This document shows positions 51,853 to 64,000 of a stretch of DNA of 64,000 nucleotides, piece by piece. The stretch lies in NCBI GenBank assembly GCA_013365325.1, contig JABVXV010000273.1, positions 1 through 64,000 of the forward strand, read 5' to 3'. Under the pieces are notes generated by a model. That model did no database searches, was not told where the DNA came from, and saw nothing but the letters and a program-made list of their open reading frames with translations. The translations under genes were made by a program, and so were the position numbers. Position 1 is the first letter of the stretch; the number at the start of each line of letters is the position of its first letter. The stretch is from Dipetalonema caudispina. Taxonomy: Eukaryota; Nematoda; Chromadorea; Rhabditida; Onchocercidae.

Positions 51853-54800
51853 ATTAGCAACACTCAATAGATAATGCTTTCTTTTTTCGCTTTTCTAATT
51901 TTCTTTTTTTTTTTTTGTTTTGTCTTGCTGAAATTCAGGAAAAAAAAAATGAATTCCTTTATAAATAAAAGAGAGAAAAGATGAAATTTCTTTTATAAAT
52001 TATCAAATCTCTATTAAAATTTGCAACCGTATATGTTATTCCTGATTTATTGAAAAAAACAAAATCTCTTCCGGATAAACAACAAAGCGAGAATTATCAC
52101 GTCAATTTTCGAACTTAACACAGCTAACTAATGACCATTCATAAGAAGTACACGTAAGTAAATGACAAGTAAATGTGACAATAATTATACTATTACTTCT
52201 TTTCATCATCAAAACTCTCACTATCTCAATGATTCTTTTCTGTCTTAGTCTCTCTTTTTTTTTCATCTTACCTTTTGCTCTTCCCCATTCATCTCATCAG
52301 TTTTATTTTCATCACTATTTTGTCTGTCCATTTCATATTTGTTGATTTGAAAATAAAAAATTTAGAAAGGAAATACCACCACTTTTTTACTACCCATTGT
52401 TATGGGTAAATAAGGACTGTTTCCCATGGGTACAAATTGCATCTTATGTTTTCTTAAGTGATGCCGTTCTCTCTAAGTGCTATGCAATCCTTTTATCACT
52501 ACTATTATCTCCTCCATCATATTTCAACATTTTCTCAATCTCTTCTCATATACTATCACTTTCATCTTCCCTTTCTCTCTTCCACCCTATACATCATGCT
52601 TATTCGCATATTTCTGTATTAACGGAACACAGTACTATTTTATCCATCCTCTAATTTTCCTCCGTTTTGTTTTCACATGCTATTTCTTTGCTATCGTCTT
52701 CTTATTAGCAACTTTTCAAATTTAACCAATCTCTAATATCTCTCCCTCTCTCTCTCTCTCTCTAATCACTATGTTTTTCTCAACAATATTAATTTAGAAA
52801 ATAGTATGACTTACTAGTGATTTCGAAGAAATTGCTAGGAATTTCAAGTTTCAGTTTTTAAATTTAGTTAGAAACTCGACAGATTTTTCAGATTTTCAGT
52901 ATACTTTTTAAAAATTCTCATTAATTTTCCTTTAAATACGAGTGAAATCTGAACAGTAGCGCACATCTGACGACAAGGATATGTCAACAAATATGCATCA
53001 AAAGAAACGGAAGACAGGCAGTTGAATCGTATTAAATCCGTACGGAATGAAAGGATGAAAGGACATTGAACTATCAGAAGGACTTTCATTCATTAGATGT
53101 AGATAAATTTAGCATCAGAAGGACATTCTTCATCCGATCGATCATCAAACGGATCTTTAGCTATCATTACCATTATCAGGACTAATTTCATCGAAATTAG
53201 TAGGATTATCAGTGAATTCAGCGCAACAAATTCAACGGTATCTGTTTAAGTTAGTTTATTTCATTTTAAAATTTAGAGAATCTTGCCTGAACCCAAAATT
53301 GGAAAAAATAATATGAAACATGTTGTTAGAAGTAAAAGTCAGGTAATTAATGCTTTTGCTAAGTCAAAAAATAGCAAGCAGAGCCTAAAAAAAATTAGCC
53401 TTGTTGTTGTAGAAGATTTTTGTAATCATACAAAGTTATAAAATGAAGTTAAGTATTATCAACAATTATGATTCAGTGTATTTTTATGGTAGGTTGGTCT
53501 ATTTCTATCAGTTACTTACCTCTATGCAAATTAGCTATCACTTCTCGGTAAGATCCATCCGATTTATCTCGGATGAAAACCACTCGGAATAAAAATGATA
53601 GTCATGTAATCGTAAGTGAAGTATCGATGAAATACATGTATAAATTCACAATTCTAAATCTACGAAATACTGTAGCTGTCAGATCAGATCAATCTTCATT
53701 AGCAATCGATGATATGATCTTTACAGCTAGTTGGATAATTATTCAGTTTGTAACAGTAGTACTCTAATGTTAGATAAAATTGCTGTGTAGATAATTTTTT
53801 GGATGGCTTGGTTTGTTCATTGAATTTAAATTAGACCACTAACGAATGGAATGAAACGAATAAGGCCTTTGCATAAATTTTTAACCTATACGTTGATTAG
53901 AATTTTTGATCTGATAATAATTGTCATTTAATTTAATTACCAATTTTATTTTACTCCATTAGAAAAACTAACAATTCATTTCAACACAATGAAAACTGAT
54001 AAGTTGAAAATACGAATAACATTGCTTGCAGAAAAATTTTCCTACTACCATTTTAAATTACGCAAATTATTTCACCCATTTTTTGAGTTTTTTTTAAGTT
54101 CGATAGCTTAAATTGATAGCTGAAATATTTTGTTAAAAAATTTGAACTTGTCAATAATAATAAATTTGAATTAATTGTTTCATTATTTATCATTAATTTT
54201 CCCCCAAATTGATAATTTGTAATGTTTTATTCTGAAATCTAAATTTATCAACAGCAGAAATAAATTTCTCATTTTATTGTTTATCCGTAATTACTTTGCG
54301 ACAGTCATCATTAAACAATATCACTAATTTATGATTTAAAAGATTGATAATATGGTAATATGTTGTTTAATGTCGGTATATTTCGACATATAATCCAACA
54401 AATGGTACAATTCATCATATATGCCTCAAAAATTGTTAAACAAATAGTCAAATATAATTTATAGCAGTTAGAAGAGGCAAACTTACACCGATATATACTC
54501 CTTGTACTATAACGATGATGAACGAGTGAATATTACGAATATTATAATGATAATTGGCAAAGTTCACAATATATGATCTATTCTTTTGTCTAGAAAAATT
54601 TAATTAAAATCAAATTAATGAATGAAATGTTGAAGGTTAATGCTTAATTATGTATATTTCCTATTGTTAATCTTTTTTTTTTTGAATATGAATTATCTCA
54701 TTGAAAGACATCAGGGTAGAATTGAAAAGAAAAACAATGAAGGAAGTATTATAACAATGGAAATGAATGAAAAATAACTTAAATTGGATAAAAATTTGAA

Positions 54801-55470
54801 TTTCAAAGTGTGTCGAAAAATGAGCAAAACTACCGAAGATAATATTAAATTGCACTTGATTGACATTTATCATGTATTGTATACTATCACTGATTAAAAT
54901 GATAAAATAAGATCATTTTTTTTCTTTTTGATGATACTTAGTACTACTGAAAATTAATAGTATTTTGAACTATTATAATAAATCAACGATGTCAAATTTA
55001 TCATTATAATTCTTGTCCAATTATCAATATTCTATTTCCTTTATTTATTTACATCATTTAAGAAACATGAGTAATTTACAAGTTTAAAATGATAGAAGTA
55101 GTAATTAAATTTTAGACATTACTTGAAGATTTTATTAGTTATTGAGGAAAATTTATTTATTTCCATTACTAACTTTCTTATAACTTTCTTTTTTTAATTA
55201 AATTTTTCATTAATGTTTGCAGAAATTTATTATCATTTCTCTTTCATATTTATTGTCATTGCTATAAAACATATAAATTATTGATCGATCATTGTATGTT
55301 TTGTCAATGTTATTGAAAAAATATAAAAATAAATAAAAAATCATCATTTTATATCGATGATATATTATTAAAGGGAAGAAAGAAAAAAGTATGGAAGAAA
55401 TCGAATCGGTCCCAAATCATCAAATTGGATTACAACATATCATAGCATTTTACTATTGCTTCTGTTGTTG
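51853..55470. other. AT-rich interval, no supported gene
   Basis: Poly-pyrimidine DNA at 52.2-52.8 kb with a (TC)n run near 52.75 kb. A 30-codon minus-strand frame near 53.10-53.20 kb (Asp/Glu-rich, ending TAA) and a + strand frame at 53.57-53.77 kb lack splice partners. Otherwise only AT-rich sequence. Confidence 0.5.
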
Positions 55471-55577
55471 CTACTGATGCCAACATTGAGATCTGGTGAT
55501 TTTGCGGCCATTCTCTTCCTGATCCACATTACTCGTTGATCCCTGATCGTCAGTTGAAGCGGTCGCTTTCCTTTTAT
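55471..55577 (-). CDS. Orphan 3' exon, 34 codons, Hox-cluster interval
   Basis: After the acceptor ATATTCAG at 55578 the minus strand reads 34 codons rich in Ser/Thr/Asp/Gln (KRKATASTDDQGSTSNVDQEE) and stops at TAG. It enters in phase 1. Composition is clearly above the local AT background. No preceding exon is found between 55.6 and 61.4 kb. Possibilities are an alternative 3' exon of ceh-13 (that exon contains an in-phase CGTGGTG|GTATAC donor-like site), the C-terminus of a lin-39-like gene whose homeobox is not here, or an unrelated gene. Confidence 0.45.
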
Positions 55578-58500
55578 CTGAATATGCTCTTTCCTTCCTC
55601 AAAACTTCTTACACATCCATCTTACATCCACACATACAACTGATAGTTTGATATGCGCCAAACTTGAGCTATATATCCTCCTAAATTCTGTTCATCTCAA
55701 CAAAATCTATCCTTATCGATGACCTTCTGACACAGTAATGGACAGAATGCAAAGCTTCTTATACAGATAGAATGATAAAGTAAATGAATGGTTTAATATA
55801 TTCTCACCTTTAACAATTTTGATCAATCATTGGTCACTACTCATTCATCCTTTCCTTTCATTAGCTAATTCACTCTTATCTTCTTTTAGTCTCTTTCTAA
55901 ATACTTTCATCTTCTTAGCTAACTTAACTAATCCATTGAATTTATTAAAATCAATTTAAATTATATTTATGTAACAAATACGCCATCTATACTACAGCCA
56001 ACTGTTACTACGGTATTATTCTCTGACTATATTTGTTTACGTATTATTTTGATGAAAAAAAAAAAACTTGAAATGATGCTAAGATAAAATAAATAGATAA
56101 AATTTTCAACTAATAATATCTATAAATGATGAATTATTAATAATAAATTAGTAAAATTTAATTGAATAAATGATTAAATGTATTCATAAATAAATGAAAG
56201 AAATTGAAAAGTTTTTTTATTTTCATAAATTAATTCAATTCCCTTAGACATTTATCATTTACAATTTGTTAATTTATCATTTTTTTTTTCTTTTTTTATA
56301 AGAATTTTCAAAAATTTTACAAGAGCTTTTCATTATTTTAACTTAATTATTATTCCCTCTTCAAATATGCAAGTAAAAGCAAAATTGGTTAGCAATCATT
56401 GATGTTTTAAATATTTTGTCAACTTTGTCTCTAAGTTCGAAAACAAAAGAAAATTCTCTATGAGCGTTTGTTATTTATGGGTTACTGAAAAGGAAGAGAG
56501 AGAGAGGGAGAAAAAAAAAAAAGGTATTAAAAAGAGGAATGAATGAGGAAAGAAAGAAAGGAAGAAATTTCTAAAAAGACATTTGAAGCTGAAGAAGTAC
56601 CAAAGGTTAAATATCTTCAAGGTTTTTTTTTTTTTTTTTTTTTTTTGTTTGTACTGTCCCATTTTCTGCTTGCCTATTTCTATACAGTTTGTTACCATGG
56701 ATTATCATATTGAAGGATAAAACTTTCCATATGCAAATTCCGCCACTATTATGTCGGATATTACCAAAAGAATTATGGAAAACAAAACCTACCATATGCA
56801 AATAATACATACGCATAACCTGAATCCGTAATTCGATATCATTACTAAGAAATTCTTTTATTCATAAGAGATAAAAAAAGGATTATGGAAACAAAAAACA
56901 TATTTACATCTGAAATTGTGGCGTAATAAGCTAAAAAAAAAAAAAAAAAAAAAATAGAGTACCATATATCATTCATCTTGAGGCCATTTATTCCAGTCCA
57001 ATGAATACTTAATTCCATTTTCAAGGTTACTTTATCATCGATTTATTCAAACATTAAAAAAAATAAATCAAGATAATTTTTTAATATTTAATTGAAATTT
57101 TCGAAAATATATATATATACATTTCAAATTAAGAATATATAATATACATTATAAATGTTATGCATAAAATTACTTATGAATTTATGCAAAAGCACTTTAT
57201 GGTGAAATTATTTGAAAAGTTTTTCAAAATTATTGAAAAATTAAAACGAAAATGAAATAATAAATTACATTTTTTCCAAATATTTCTTTCTAAAAGCAAA
57301 ACAAATTTTTCGTTTCCTTTAACATTCCGTTCAAATATTATCATAATATTTTATAAAATACATATTCATATTCAAAGAAAAATCATAACGATAGGTATGA
57401 GCAAATGAGGATTTTCTATTTCTATAAAAAATTAAATTGAGAAAAAAATAAATATTGCTACAAATTTATGCAAGAATAAAAAAAAAAGACAAAATAATAT
57501 TCGGTGTCTTTTTTAAAATATGTTTAGTATAAATTCAGTAACGATTTGTTCTTTTTATTGGAAATTTTCAAATTTTATAAGTCCAATTGTTTGATTGGAA
57601 ATTTAAAAGTAGAAAATATCAAGAGGCTTTTTAATCCATAGATTTTAATAATTTGTTGAAAAAAAAAAGAAATAAACAAAGAACAAAAGAAAACGGAAAA
57701 AAAATCCAAACATCTAATTAAATAAATCAATCTGTTTTGTTGAAAAGTGATTAAACTATTCAACTTTTTCAACAGCATTATTTTTGAAGGAAAAAAATTT
57801 TTGAAAATTAACATTACAGCAAACGATACGACGATTATTGTGAAGTTAATCCTTGAATCCATTTAATCAAATAATCATTTGAGCCAATGCATCAACTTAA
57901 CCAATTTAATTTGTTTTAGAATTTGTTCCTCTCAAAATTACTCCTTTAATCCTAAAATTTAAAAATTTTTTTATCAGTTTTTATGAGAAGATAAGAAAAA
58001 AAAAATTCCTACCAAAAGTTTTTGAATATTTTCAAAATAATCACATATCAGCAATAAATGCTATTTATAGTTTCACCATATATTTCAAGGAAAGATGAAA
58101 AAAAAAAATTCAAACTATATACATTCATTTTATTCTTTCTCTTCCTCATATAATATAATTTAAATATAACCATACTATAGCTTAGCTCATATAATTTAAA
58201 TATATTTTATATTCAAGCTTAATCCATATAGCTTAATTAGTACTATATTAAGGCTTAAACAAAATTTTTCTCGAAAAAAAAAACATTTTAAAAGATAGAA
58301 AGAGAAGAAGAGAAAAATAAAAGTAATGGATGAAATTTGAAAAAAAAAAAAAAAAATCTCCTCTAAACGAGAAATACAACAACAAAAAAAAAAAAAAAAA
58401 TTTCATTTTATCAATAATTTTTATCAATAAATAACTATTGGCACAAAATTTTACATATTATTCTTACAATTCATTTTTTGAAAACAATGATACTATTATT

Positions 58501-58693
58501 ATTATTATTATTATTAAAATGAAAATGTATAATTTGAAAAGTTTTCTTTGACCTTTTGTTTTCCTTTCTTTTTTTTTTTTTTCTTTTTCCTGATTATTAT
58601 CTTGGTTAGAAAGGAGGGAAATTTTTCAGGTTGTTTTGTTTATGTTAAACTGAAACTAATCGACTTCACCGTTGTTTTTCATCTTTCCTCTTC

Positions 58694-58725
<32 letters not shown>

Positions 58726-58856
58726 CTTCTTGGTTTAAACACATCAATCAATTCATTTTAAATGGTAGAAAATAAAGGTGGTAGTGGAAATAATGAAAGA
58801 GAGACCTAAGAAACTCGTCGAATCACCGGGAGCAAAACTGTCATCCAGTGCATTCT

Positions 58857-58887
<31 letters not shown>

Positions 58888-59215
58888 TTAAATCCTTTGA
58901 TGTTACCGTCCTAACACCCACATTTATATATAATACACACAAGATCGAGATCAATGATTCGAACTGATCATGCTGTTCTATCGTCAAATATCATACTTCA
59001 TTTCTTTCATTCTCTAACATTTTTCATTTTTAAAAACTTCTTTAACCTTTCTTTTCTTTTTCTTTTTTTTTTTTTTTTTTTTTTCATCCTTACTCATTTT
59101 GCTATAGTTTGCCAAAATTCAAAAATAGGTACAGCAAGCAATTTTTTTTTTTTTTCTCCTTCTCGAACAAAATATTTCTCTTTTCTTTTTTTTTGTTTCT
59201 CACTATCATTCCGTC

Positions 59216-59246
<31 letters not shown>

Positions 59247-60342
59247 TCCTCTTTCATCTTTACACCATTCTTTTTTTTTTTTTTTTTTTTTTTTAAAAGG
59301 ACAAATTATACGATCTTCTTATATTGAAAATATTTGATGATGTGAATGTAGAAATGATTTTTATACGATATAAATTTACAGTATGAGTACCATAGTATGA
59401 TAAGAAACAGTTGAAATTTTAATTTACTCATTTAGCTAATTTTTTTTTCTTTTTTAAAATTAATTTTGAAATAGAATTTGAAATGAAATTAATAAAAAAT
59501 AATTAGAAGAAGCTTTTCCTTTTTCTTTTTTTCTTTTTCTTTTTTTTTGAAGTAATTAATCTTCATATTTTATTCATACTTCAACGATAATCTCTCTCAA
59601 TTGGAAACAAAGAAATGAATTTTGATAAGGTCATGAACACTTGTAACCCTAGCAAATTTAAATTTGAAGTAGTACATGTCATATAATTATAAGAATTACT
59701 GATCGAAATTATTAAAAGTACTTTCAAATGTTTTGATTTAATTAGATGATAAAAGTACTTCATGATTCTTTCGTCTCTTAAGAATTGCAGCACTTTTGGT
59801 AATTAATGTTTAATCCTTAAAAAGAAAAAAAAGAAAAAAAATTCCAATTTTTATTTCGTTTACTTAATTTACACCTGAGTTTCGATTAATGAATCATGCA
59901 AAACTTGAAACTTTAAGGCACTTTGTGAAAAAAAAAAAAAAGATTAAAAATTATCACGAATCTGATAAAATAATAGACTAGTACTTTCAAATTTAAAGTT
60001 TAAAATTAAAATTTGTTATTATAGTGGAAGTTAAAACAATTTAATCAGTTCGCGTTAGGATGAAAACTTGTTTTCTTGGTTACTTTATTTATAACCTACC
60101 GCCACTAATCATTCCTATCAAACGTTCGATGCAGTTCATTTCTTCACTTAAAATCCTGTAAAAAACATATGAAATATATTATGTTCTATTGAAATGGATG
60201 AAAATTTTAAAAAAAAAATGATGCGTTCTTTTTTTTTTTTTTTCCTTTTTTCTTTTTACTGCCAACTTGAACAATGCTTTCATTTCATTCTTTTTATCCC
60301 CACCCTAAATAATATTATTTCTTAAAAATGAACACAAAATGC

Positions 60343-60373
<31 letters not shown>

Positions 60374-61457
60374 AAGTAAATAGTAATTTTAAGAAAATTG
60401 AAATGAACTAAAGAATGTTACAAATTCAGTAGATGAGAATGATAACCTGAATTGAATTGAAATGAAGGAAAACATTTTCTCAATTAAAATATCATATGTT
60501 AAATCTATGTGATATTATTTCAATATTTTTCCACTTTTTTTTTTTTTTTTTTTTTTGCATCCTTTTAGTTTATGAATTTCATTTAATATCTAATATAAAA
60601 AAAGCATCAAAAAAAAAAATTTCAATTTTAAAAATTTAAATTCCTAAAAAATATCCTACCAAAAAAAAAAAAAATGAATCTTATTTGAAATACAAACAAT
60701 GCACATAATTTTTCTCTCAATAACTTTTCAATTTTCATTTTGCATTTCTTGAGCCTAATTGGTGATAATTTTTTTTTTTTTGACATTAAACAGTAAATTA
60801 TAAAATAAGCACTGGTGAATGAAATGAAATTGGCGATAAAAGCCTCCGATATCTTTCACAGAGACAATACATCCAAATTCAACAAATAACTTCGGTAATC
60901 TTAAATGTAAACAGGTAAAAAACAATTTTGTGTGATAAATTTCAAAAAAAAAAAAAAAAAGTTCGGAAGAAAATTTCAAATTCTCTTTGCTCAATGAAGA
61001 TTTGAAATAAACAAAAAGAATGTATTTTTTTTAAAAAAAAAGACAGTTCATAAAGATAATACCAGAGATTATTCGAACAAATACAGGAGTGAATCTTTAC
61101 CATAATTAATTAATATTATCATATTTTATAATAATTTGATAAATTTATCAATTAAAGATTAAAAATAAAATACATAAACGTTTTTTTTTTTTTTAAACTT
61201 TATCAACTATCAGATTAGATTAACAGAACCAAAAATTCCAGACAAATTATTCAAACCCGAAAATAAATTCTTGAAAAAAAGAAAAAAATTTTTTTTCAAA
61301 CTAATTTCAATGGACCCTCGAAATTTGAGGTGTGGAAAAAAAAAAAAAACGTATCTGAGAAATGGATCGATGCCGAAATAACTAACACTACGTTACACAG
61401 ATAGAAAGAAGCAATTAATTAACAAATCTGTCATCTAGCCCAATATTTATAGCTGGC
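55578..61457. other. Homopolymer-rich intergenic DNA before ceh-13
   Basis: Extremely AT-rich with many A and T tracts (for example 56.62, 56.94, 58.69, 58.87, 59.06, 59.27, 60.34 and 60.54 kb) and a (TC)n run near 59.23 kb. A search by eye for a second KIWFQN-type homeobox on either strand was negative. A 70-bp island of balanced composition at 58.79-58.85 kb is open on both strands and unassigned. Confidence 0.6.
56727..56803. promoter_or_regulatory. Pair of composite E-box/octamer motifs
   Basis: The 12-mer CCATATGCAAAT, in which the E-box CATATG overlaps the POU octamer ATGCAAAT, occurs at 56727-56738 and again at 56792-56803, same orientation, 65 bp apart, in a patch less homopolymeric than its surroundings. 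Octamers alone recur in AT-rich DNA, so function is only suggested. Confidence 0.3.
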
Positions 61458-61664
61458 TCATAGAGATGGTGGTATTAATTTCGGGGAATCGTTAGGAGTA
61501 CCAGAAGATGATTCGGAGGACCAGGTGGTACCATCCCTGTTAATCGTTCTCTGTTGTGGTGGTGCTTTGCATGGTGTCAACGGTATACCACCACGTGCCA
61601 GGAAAGCTTGCTCTTTTTGTCGTTTTTTCTCTTTCATTCGACGATTTTGAAACCATATTTTCAC
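61458..61664 (-). CDS. ceh-13: CEH-13 (labial/Hox1-type) 3' homeobox exon, partial gene
   Basis: An anterior Hox transcription factor. The exon opens after TTTCAG at 61665 with homeodomain helix 3 ([19 protein letters not shown]), then AFLARGGIPLTPCK and a Ser/Thr/Pro-rich tail ending in TGA or TAG context at 61458 (69 codons plus stop). The KEKKR.KE.AFLAR block matches the nematode CEH-13 tail as I remember it, and separates it from lin-39-type domains (MKHKKENK). The splice just before Val-Lys-Ile-Trp is an intron position known in labial-class genes. The first two-thirds of the homeodomain are not between 61665 and 64000 on this strand, so the gene continues beyond the right edge or is truncated. 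Opposite orientation to egl-5 and ant-1. Confidence 0.8.
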   Translation of the reverse strand: MKIWFQNRRMKEKKRQKEQAFLARGGIPLTPCKAPPQQRTINRDGTTWSSESSSGTPNDSPKLIPPSL

Positions 61665-63586
61665 CTGAAATTTACTTACATTGTAAAAATATTTGTTTAC
61701 ATATTTAATTCTTTATTTCGTTATTCTTATCGCAACTCATTCATACCAATCCTTTTTATCTCCCATGGGATATGATGATAAGTGACTAAAATTTCGATAT
61801 TTGTATTTGATTCTTCTTCATTGTAATAAATCCTAAGTGATAGTTTGAAATTTTCAGCAATTTCTTCTTTTTCTCTTATATTTTTATAAAATAAAATTGT
61901 TGGATTATTTAGATTTACGAATAATTTATTTAATTATTCATTTAGTTATCCATTGATTATTATCCTTCCAATTTTCACATCTTATTCCTTGAATTTTGAT
62001 AAGAACTACGAATAATAATGGATAAATTAAAAATTATAAAAATTAATGAACAAATATCAACAAGTAACAAATTAATGAAAATATTGAATGGAATGATTTC
62101 ATGATTCATAGATGAATCTCTTTGATGTACAGTTGTAATGTGATGATCAAAAAATGTGCTATACTGATAAGATATCCTGATAACGTAATGTTAATCATTA
62201 TAAATATTTTTGCGTAATTTTTGGATAGTTATTAAAATGGATAGAAAAAATCTTCATGATTTGCATCCATTATAGAAACAATTTTTACGTAAATGACCAA
62301 TGTAATGTTCAACAAAATTTCAACGTTTAAAAAACAAATATTTTCATTCATAACTGAAAATTAATATTTAAAGGAAATTTTATTCATCTTTCTTTTTTTA
62401 AAAATCCTTACTGTAAGCTTATTTTTGAATGATATTAAGATTATTTCTTGGCAAAAAGAAAAAAAAAAGAATGTTATTAAGCAAGATGTAATCATTATTT
62501 ATTATCGGCTATTGTAACTTTTGAAGTTAATCTTATTGTATTAACAAAAATTCTCAATTCATCTTACTGTAAGTGCAATCATCCATAGGTTAATTTTTTC
62601 ATTCTGAAGCATTTCATGCAGTTAAGAATGAAGATATCATGCATAATTTTAGGATTGTCAATCGTTTCATAGGCCTTCTCTTCTAGAACAAATTGGAAAT
62701 TTGCTTCAAATCTGACAACCAATGAGCATATGCTCATCCTATTTGAAATAGATTGAAAATTGATGCATACATACATAGAATAATAGATACTAACGGTATT
62801 AGCTTTAGCTTCTTCAAAAACAGTAACTAATTTAGGAAATTTTTAAATTTGGCAAACAAAATACAGAAATATTTTTTAATTAAGAATATAATTAGGAAGA
62901 AAAAAAAAAGTACTGCTTTAATGTTTTCTTTAGTATTGATTAGATTTATTGCAGTCAGAATGATTTTAAGTCTTTTAACTATTTATAGCTGAATTTATTG
63001 CAGAATCGAATAATATATCAGTACATTTCGTATTTAAGAATTACAATAATCAATTAATTAGAGAGAATTTCGTAGCGTTTTAGTTTCTTATACACATTTC
63101 AAATTATTTAAAGTGAATACATGAATGAAATAATAACTGTTATTATTATTAGATTATTAATTATTATACGACTTAGCATGATGCGATCATTACGGATAAT
63201 AGATGTGATAATCGATCAAAGCCTCGACAAAAAAAAAAAAAAAAAAAAAAAAAACTTCAAACTTATTTCAGTGAATAGTATCAGCTTAATTTTAATTATT
63301 TATTGTTATGATTTAACATTAAGAATGAACTGTAAACTAAACTAATTTATTTTGATTCGATTACCTATCAAACGCAATAAGTTATTTTTTTCTCCCTAAT
63401 TTGTCTTCTTTTTTTCCGAATTAAACCAAAATTGTTGAAGATTTCGATTTTGACATTTGTATAATGCGTAAAGTTAAAAAAAAAAAAATTAATCCATCAT
63501 CTATCACTGATCCTTTCATATTATTTAAGTGTACCCAATCATCTGTCCCCTTCATCTTTCCTTTCTTCATCCTCAAATAGTATCAG
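61665..63586. other. Probable ceh-13 intron or upstream DNA
   Basis: AT-rich. A 65-codon minus-strand frame at 62.58-62.78 kb (FEANFQFVLEEKAYETIDNP) has balanced codons for part of its length but no clear splice sites. Nothing else supported. Confidence 0.4.
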
Positions 63587-63793
63587 ATGGACAATACTGT
63601 TGCAGATGTACATCAAAAAATTGATCCTGCAGAAAATGGATCAATTGAAATGACAGATAGCTTGAAATTTTTTGTTAAAAAGTATCAACTTTTCTTCCTT
63701 TAACTTTCATGAAAGGAATTTTTATATGATTTTTCAGATAAATCATGGAAGTTAGTGTTAGTGGCAGCAATTACAATGATAGATGTAGCAGAA
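63587..63793 (+). CDS. Possible 5' exons of an unidentified, perhaps membrane, protein
   Basis: ATG at 63587 follows directly after TATCAG, a trans-splice-like acceptor. The frame is open for 31 codons (acidic, hydrophilic) to AAA|AA|GTATC at 63681. A second segment, 63738-63793, after TTTTTCAG reads DKSWKLVLVAAITMIDVAE and ends at a GTATG donor. It has a Trp and hydrophobic stretch reminiscent of the first segment of monocarboxylate-type transporters, a loose resemblance only. The two segments are out of phase (2 versus 1), so a homopolymer error, a missed exon or decay must be invoked. The gene runs off the window. Confidence 0.3.
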
Positions 63794-64000
63794 GTATGTT
63801 CTTGAATTGGAAAAATTACTGAAAATTTATTAATTTGTATTAATTAGAACATGTAAAAAAATCAGGGCAGGATTGAGGTTTTTTTGATGAAAAAAATAAT
63901 GTTAGGAATGTACAAATATTGATTTTCACGAGAATAACTTATAATTTCAATGATTTTATCAATTTAATTTAATCCATCTTCTTCATTTAGTTCTCAAACA

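Noticed and set aside
55578..61457. lin-39 homeobox
   Set aside because: No KIWFQN-type coding sequence was seen on either strand, so lin-39 is not annotated here.

Overview
The window reads as nuclear DNA of a filarial nematode (Onchocercidae; genus not resolved). Reasons: it is very AT-rich with long A/T homopolymers; introns are mostly short GT-AG; several start codons sit 0-9 nt after a strong splice acceptor, as expected for spliced-leader trans-splicing; the Hox proteins are nematode-type (EGL-5, an Antp-like gene, CEH-13); and one intron carries decayed genes of alphaproteobacterial (Wolbachia-like) type.

Layout. 1-8.3 kb: gene-poor upstream DNA with microsatellites. 8.3-11.6 kb (+): egl-5 and an Antp-class homeobox exon (ant-1/mab-5-like); both homeobox exons are in phase with the same 5' exon. 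13.8-14.9 kb (-): the last two exons of an unrecognised gene. 16.9-17.3 kb (+): a possible tiny gene. 21.7-32.1 kb (-): a 22-exon gene for a protein of about 1427 aa with a WW-like segment, Pro/Asp/Gly repeats and an Arg/Ser-rich region. 33.4-35.4 kb (+): SLC35B1/HUT-1 nucleotide-sugar-type transporter. 35.6-42.3 kb (+): PWP2, an 18-exon WD40 subunit of the small-subunit processome; its 765-bp intron 13 is almost entirely made of two bacterial gene fragments, lipA and lpd. 44.4-48.5 kb (+): a short T-box factor of the TBX1/TBX20 kind. 48.5-61.4 kb: AT-rich DNA with isolated exon-like segments. 61.5-61.7 kb (-): the 3' homeobox exon of ceh-13. 63.6 kb (+): possible 5' end of another gene.

Taken together this is a broken, expanded Hox cluster. 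Posterior and central Hox exons lie at one end and the anterior gene ceh-13 about 50 kb away, with housekeeping genes (transporter, ribosome biogenesis, nuclear RS protein) and a T-box gene between them. No lin-39-type homeobox was found. The points most worth a second look are the Wolbachia-derived intron, the shared-exon architecture of egl-5 and ant-1, the exon-duplicated repeats of the RS protein, and several orphan 3' exons. Exon models were assembled by eye from reading frame, splice sites and phase. No alignment or database search was run.
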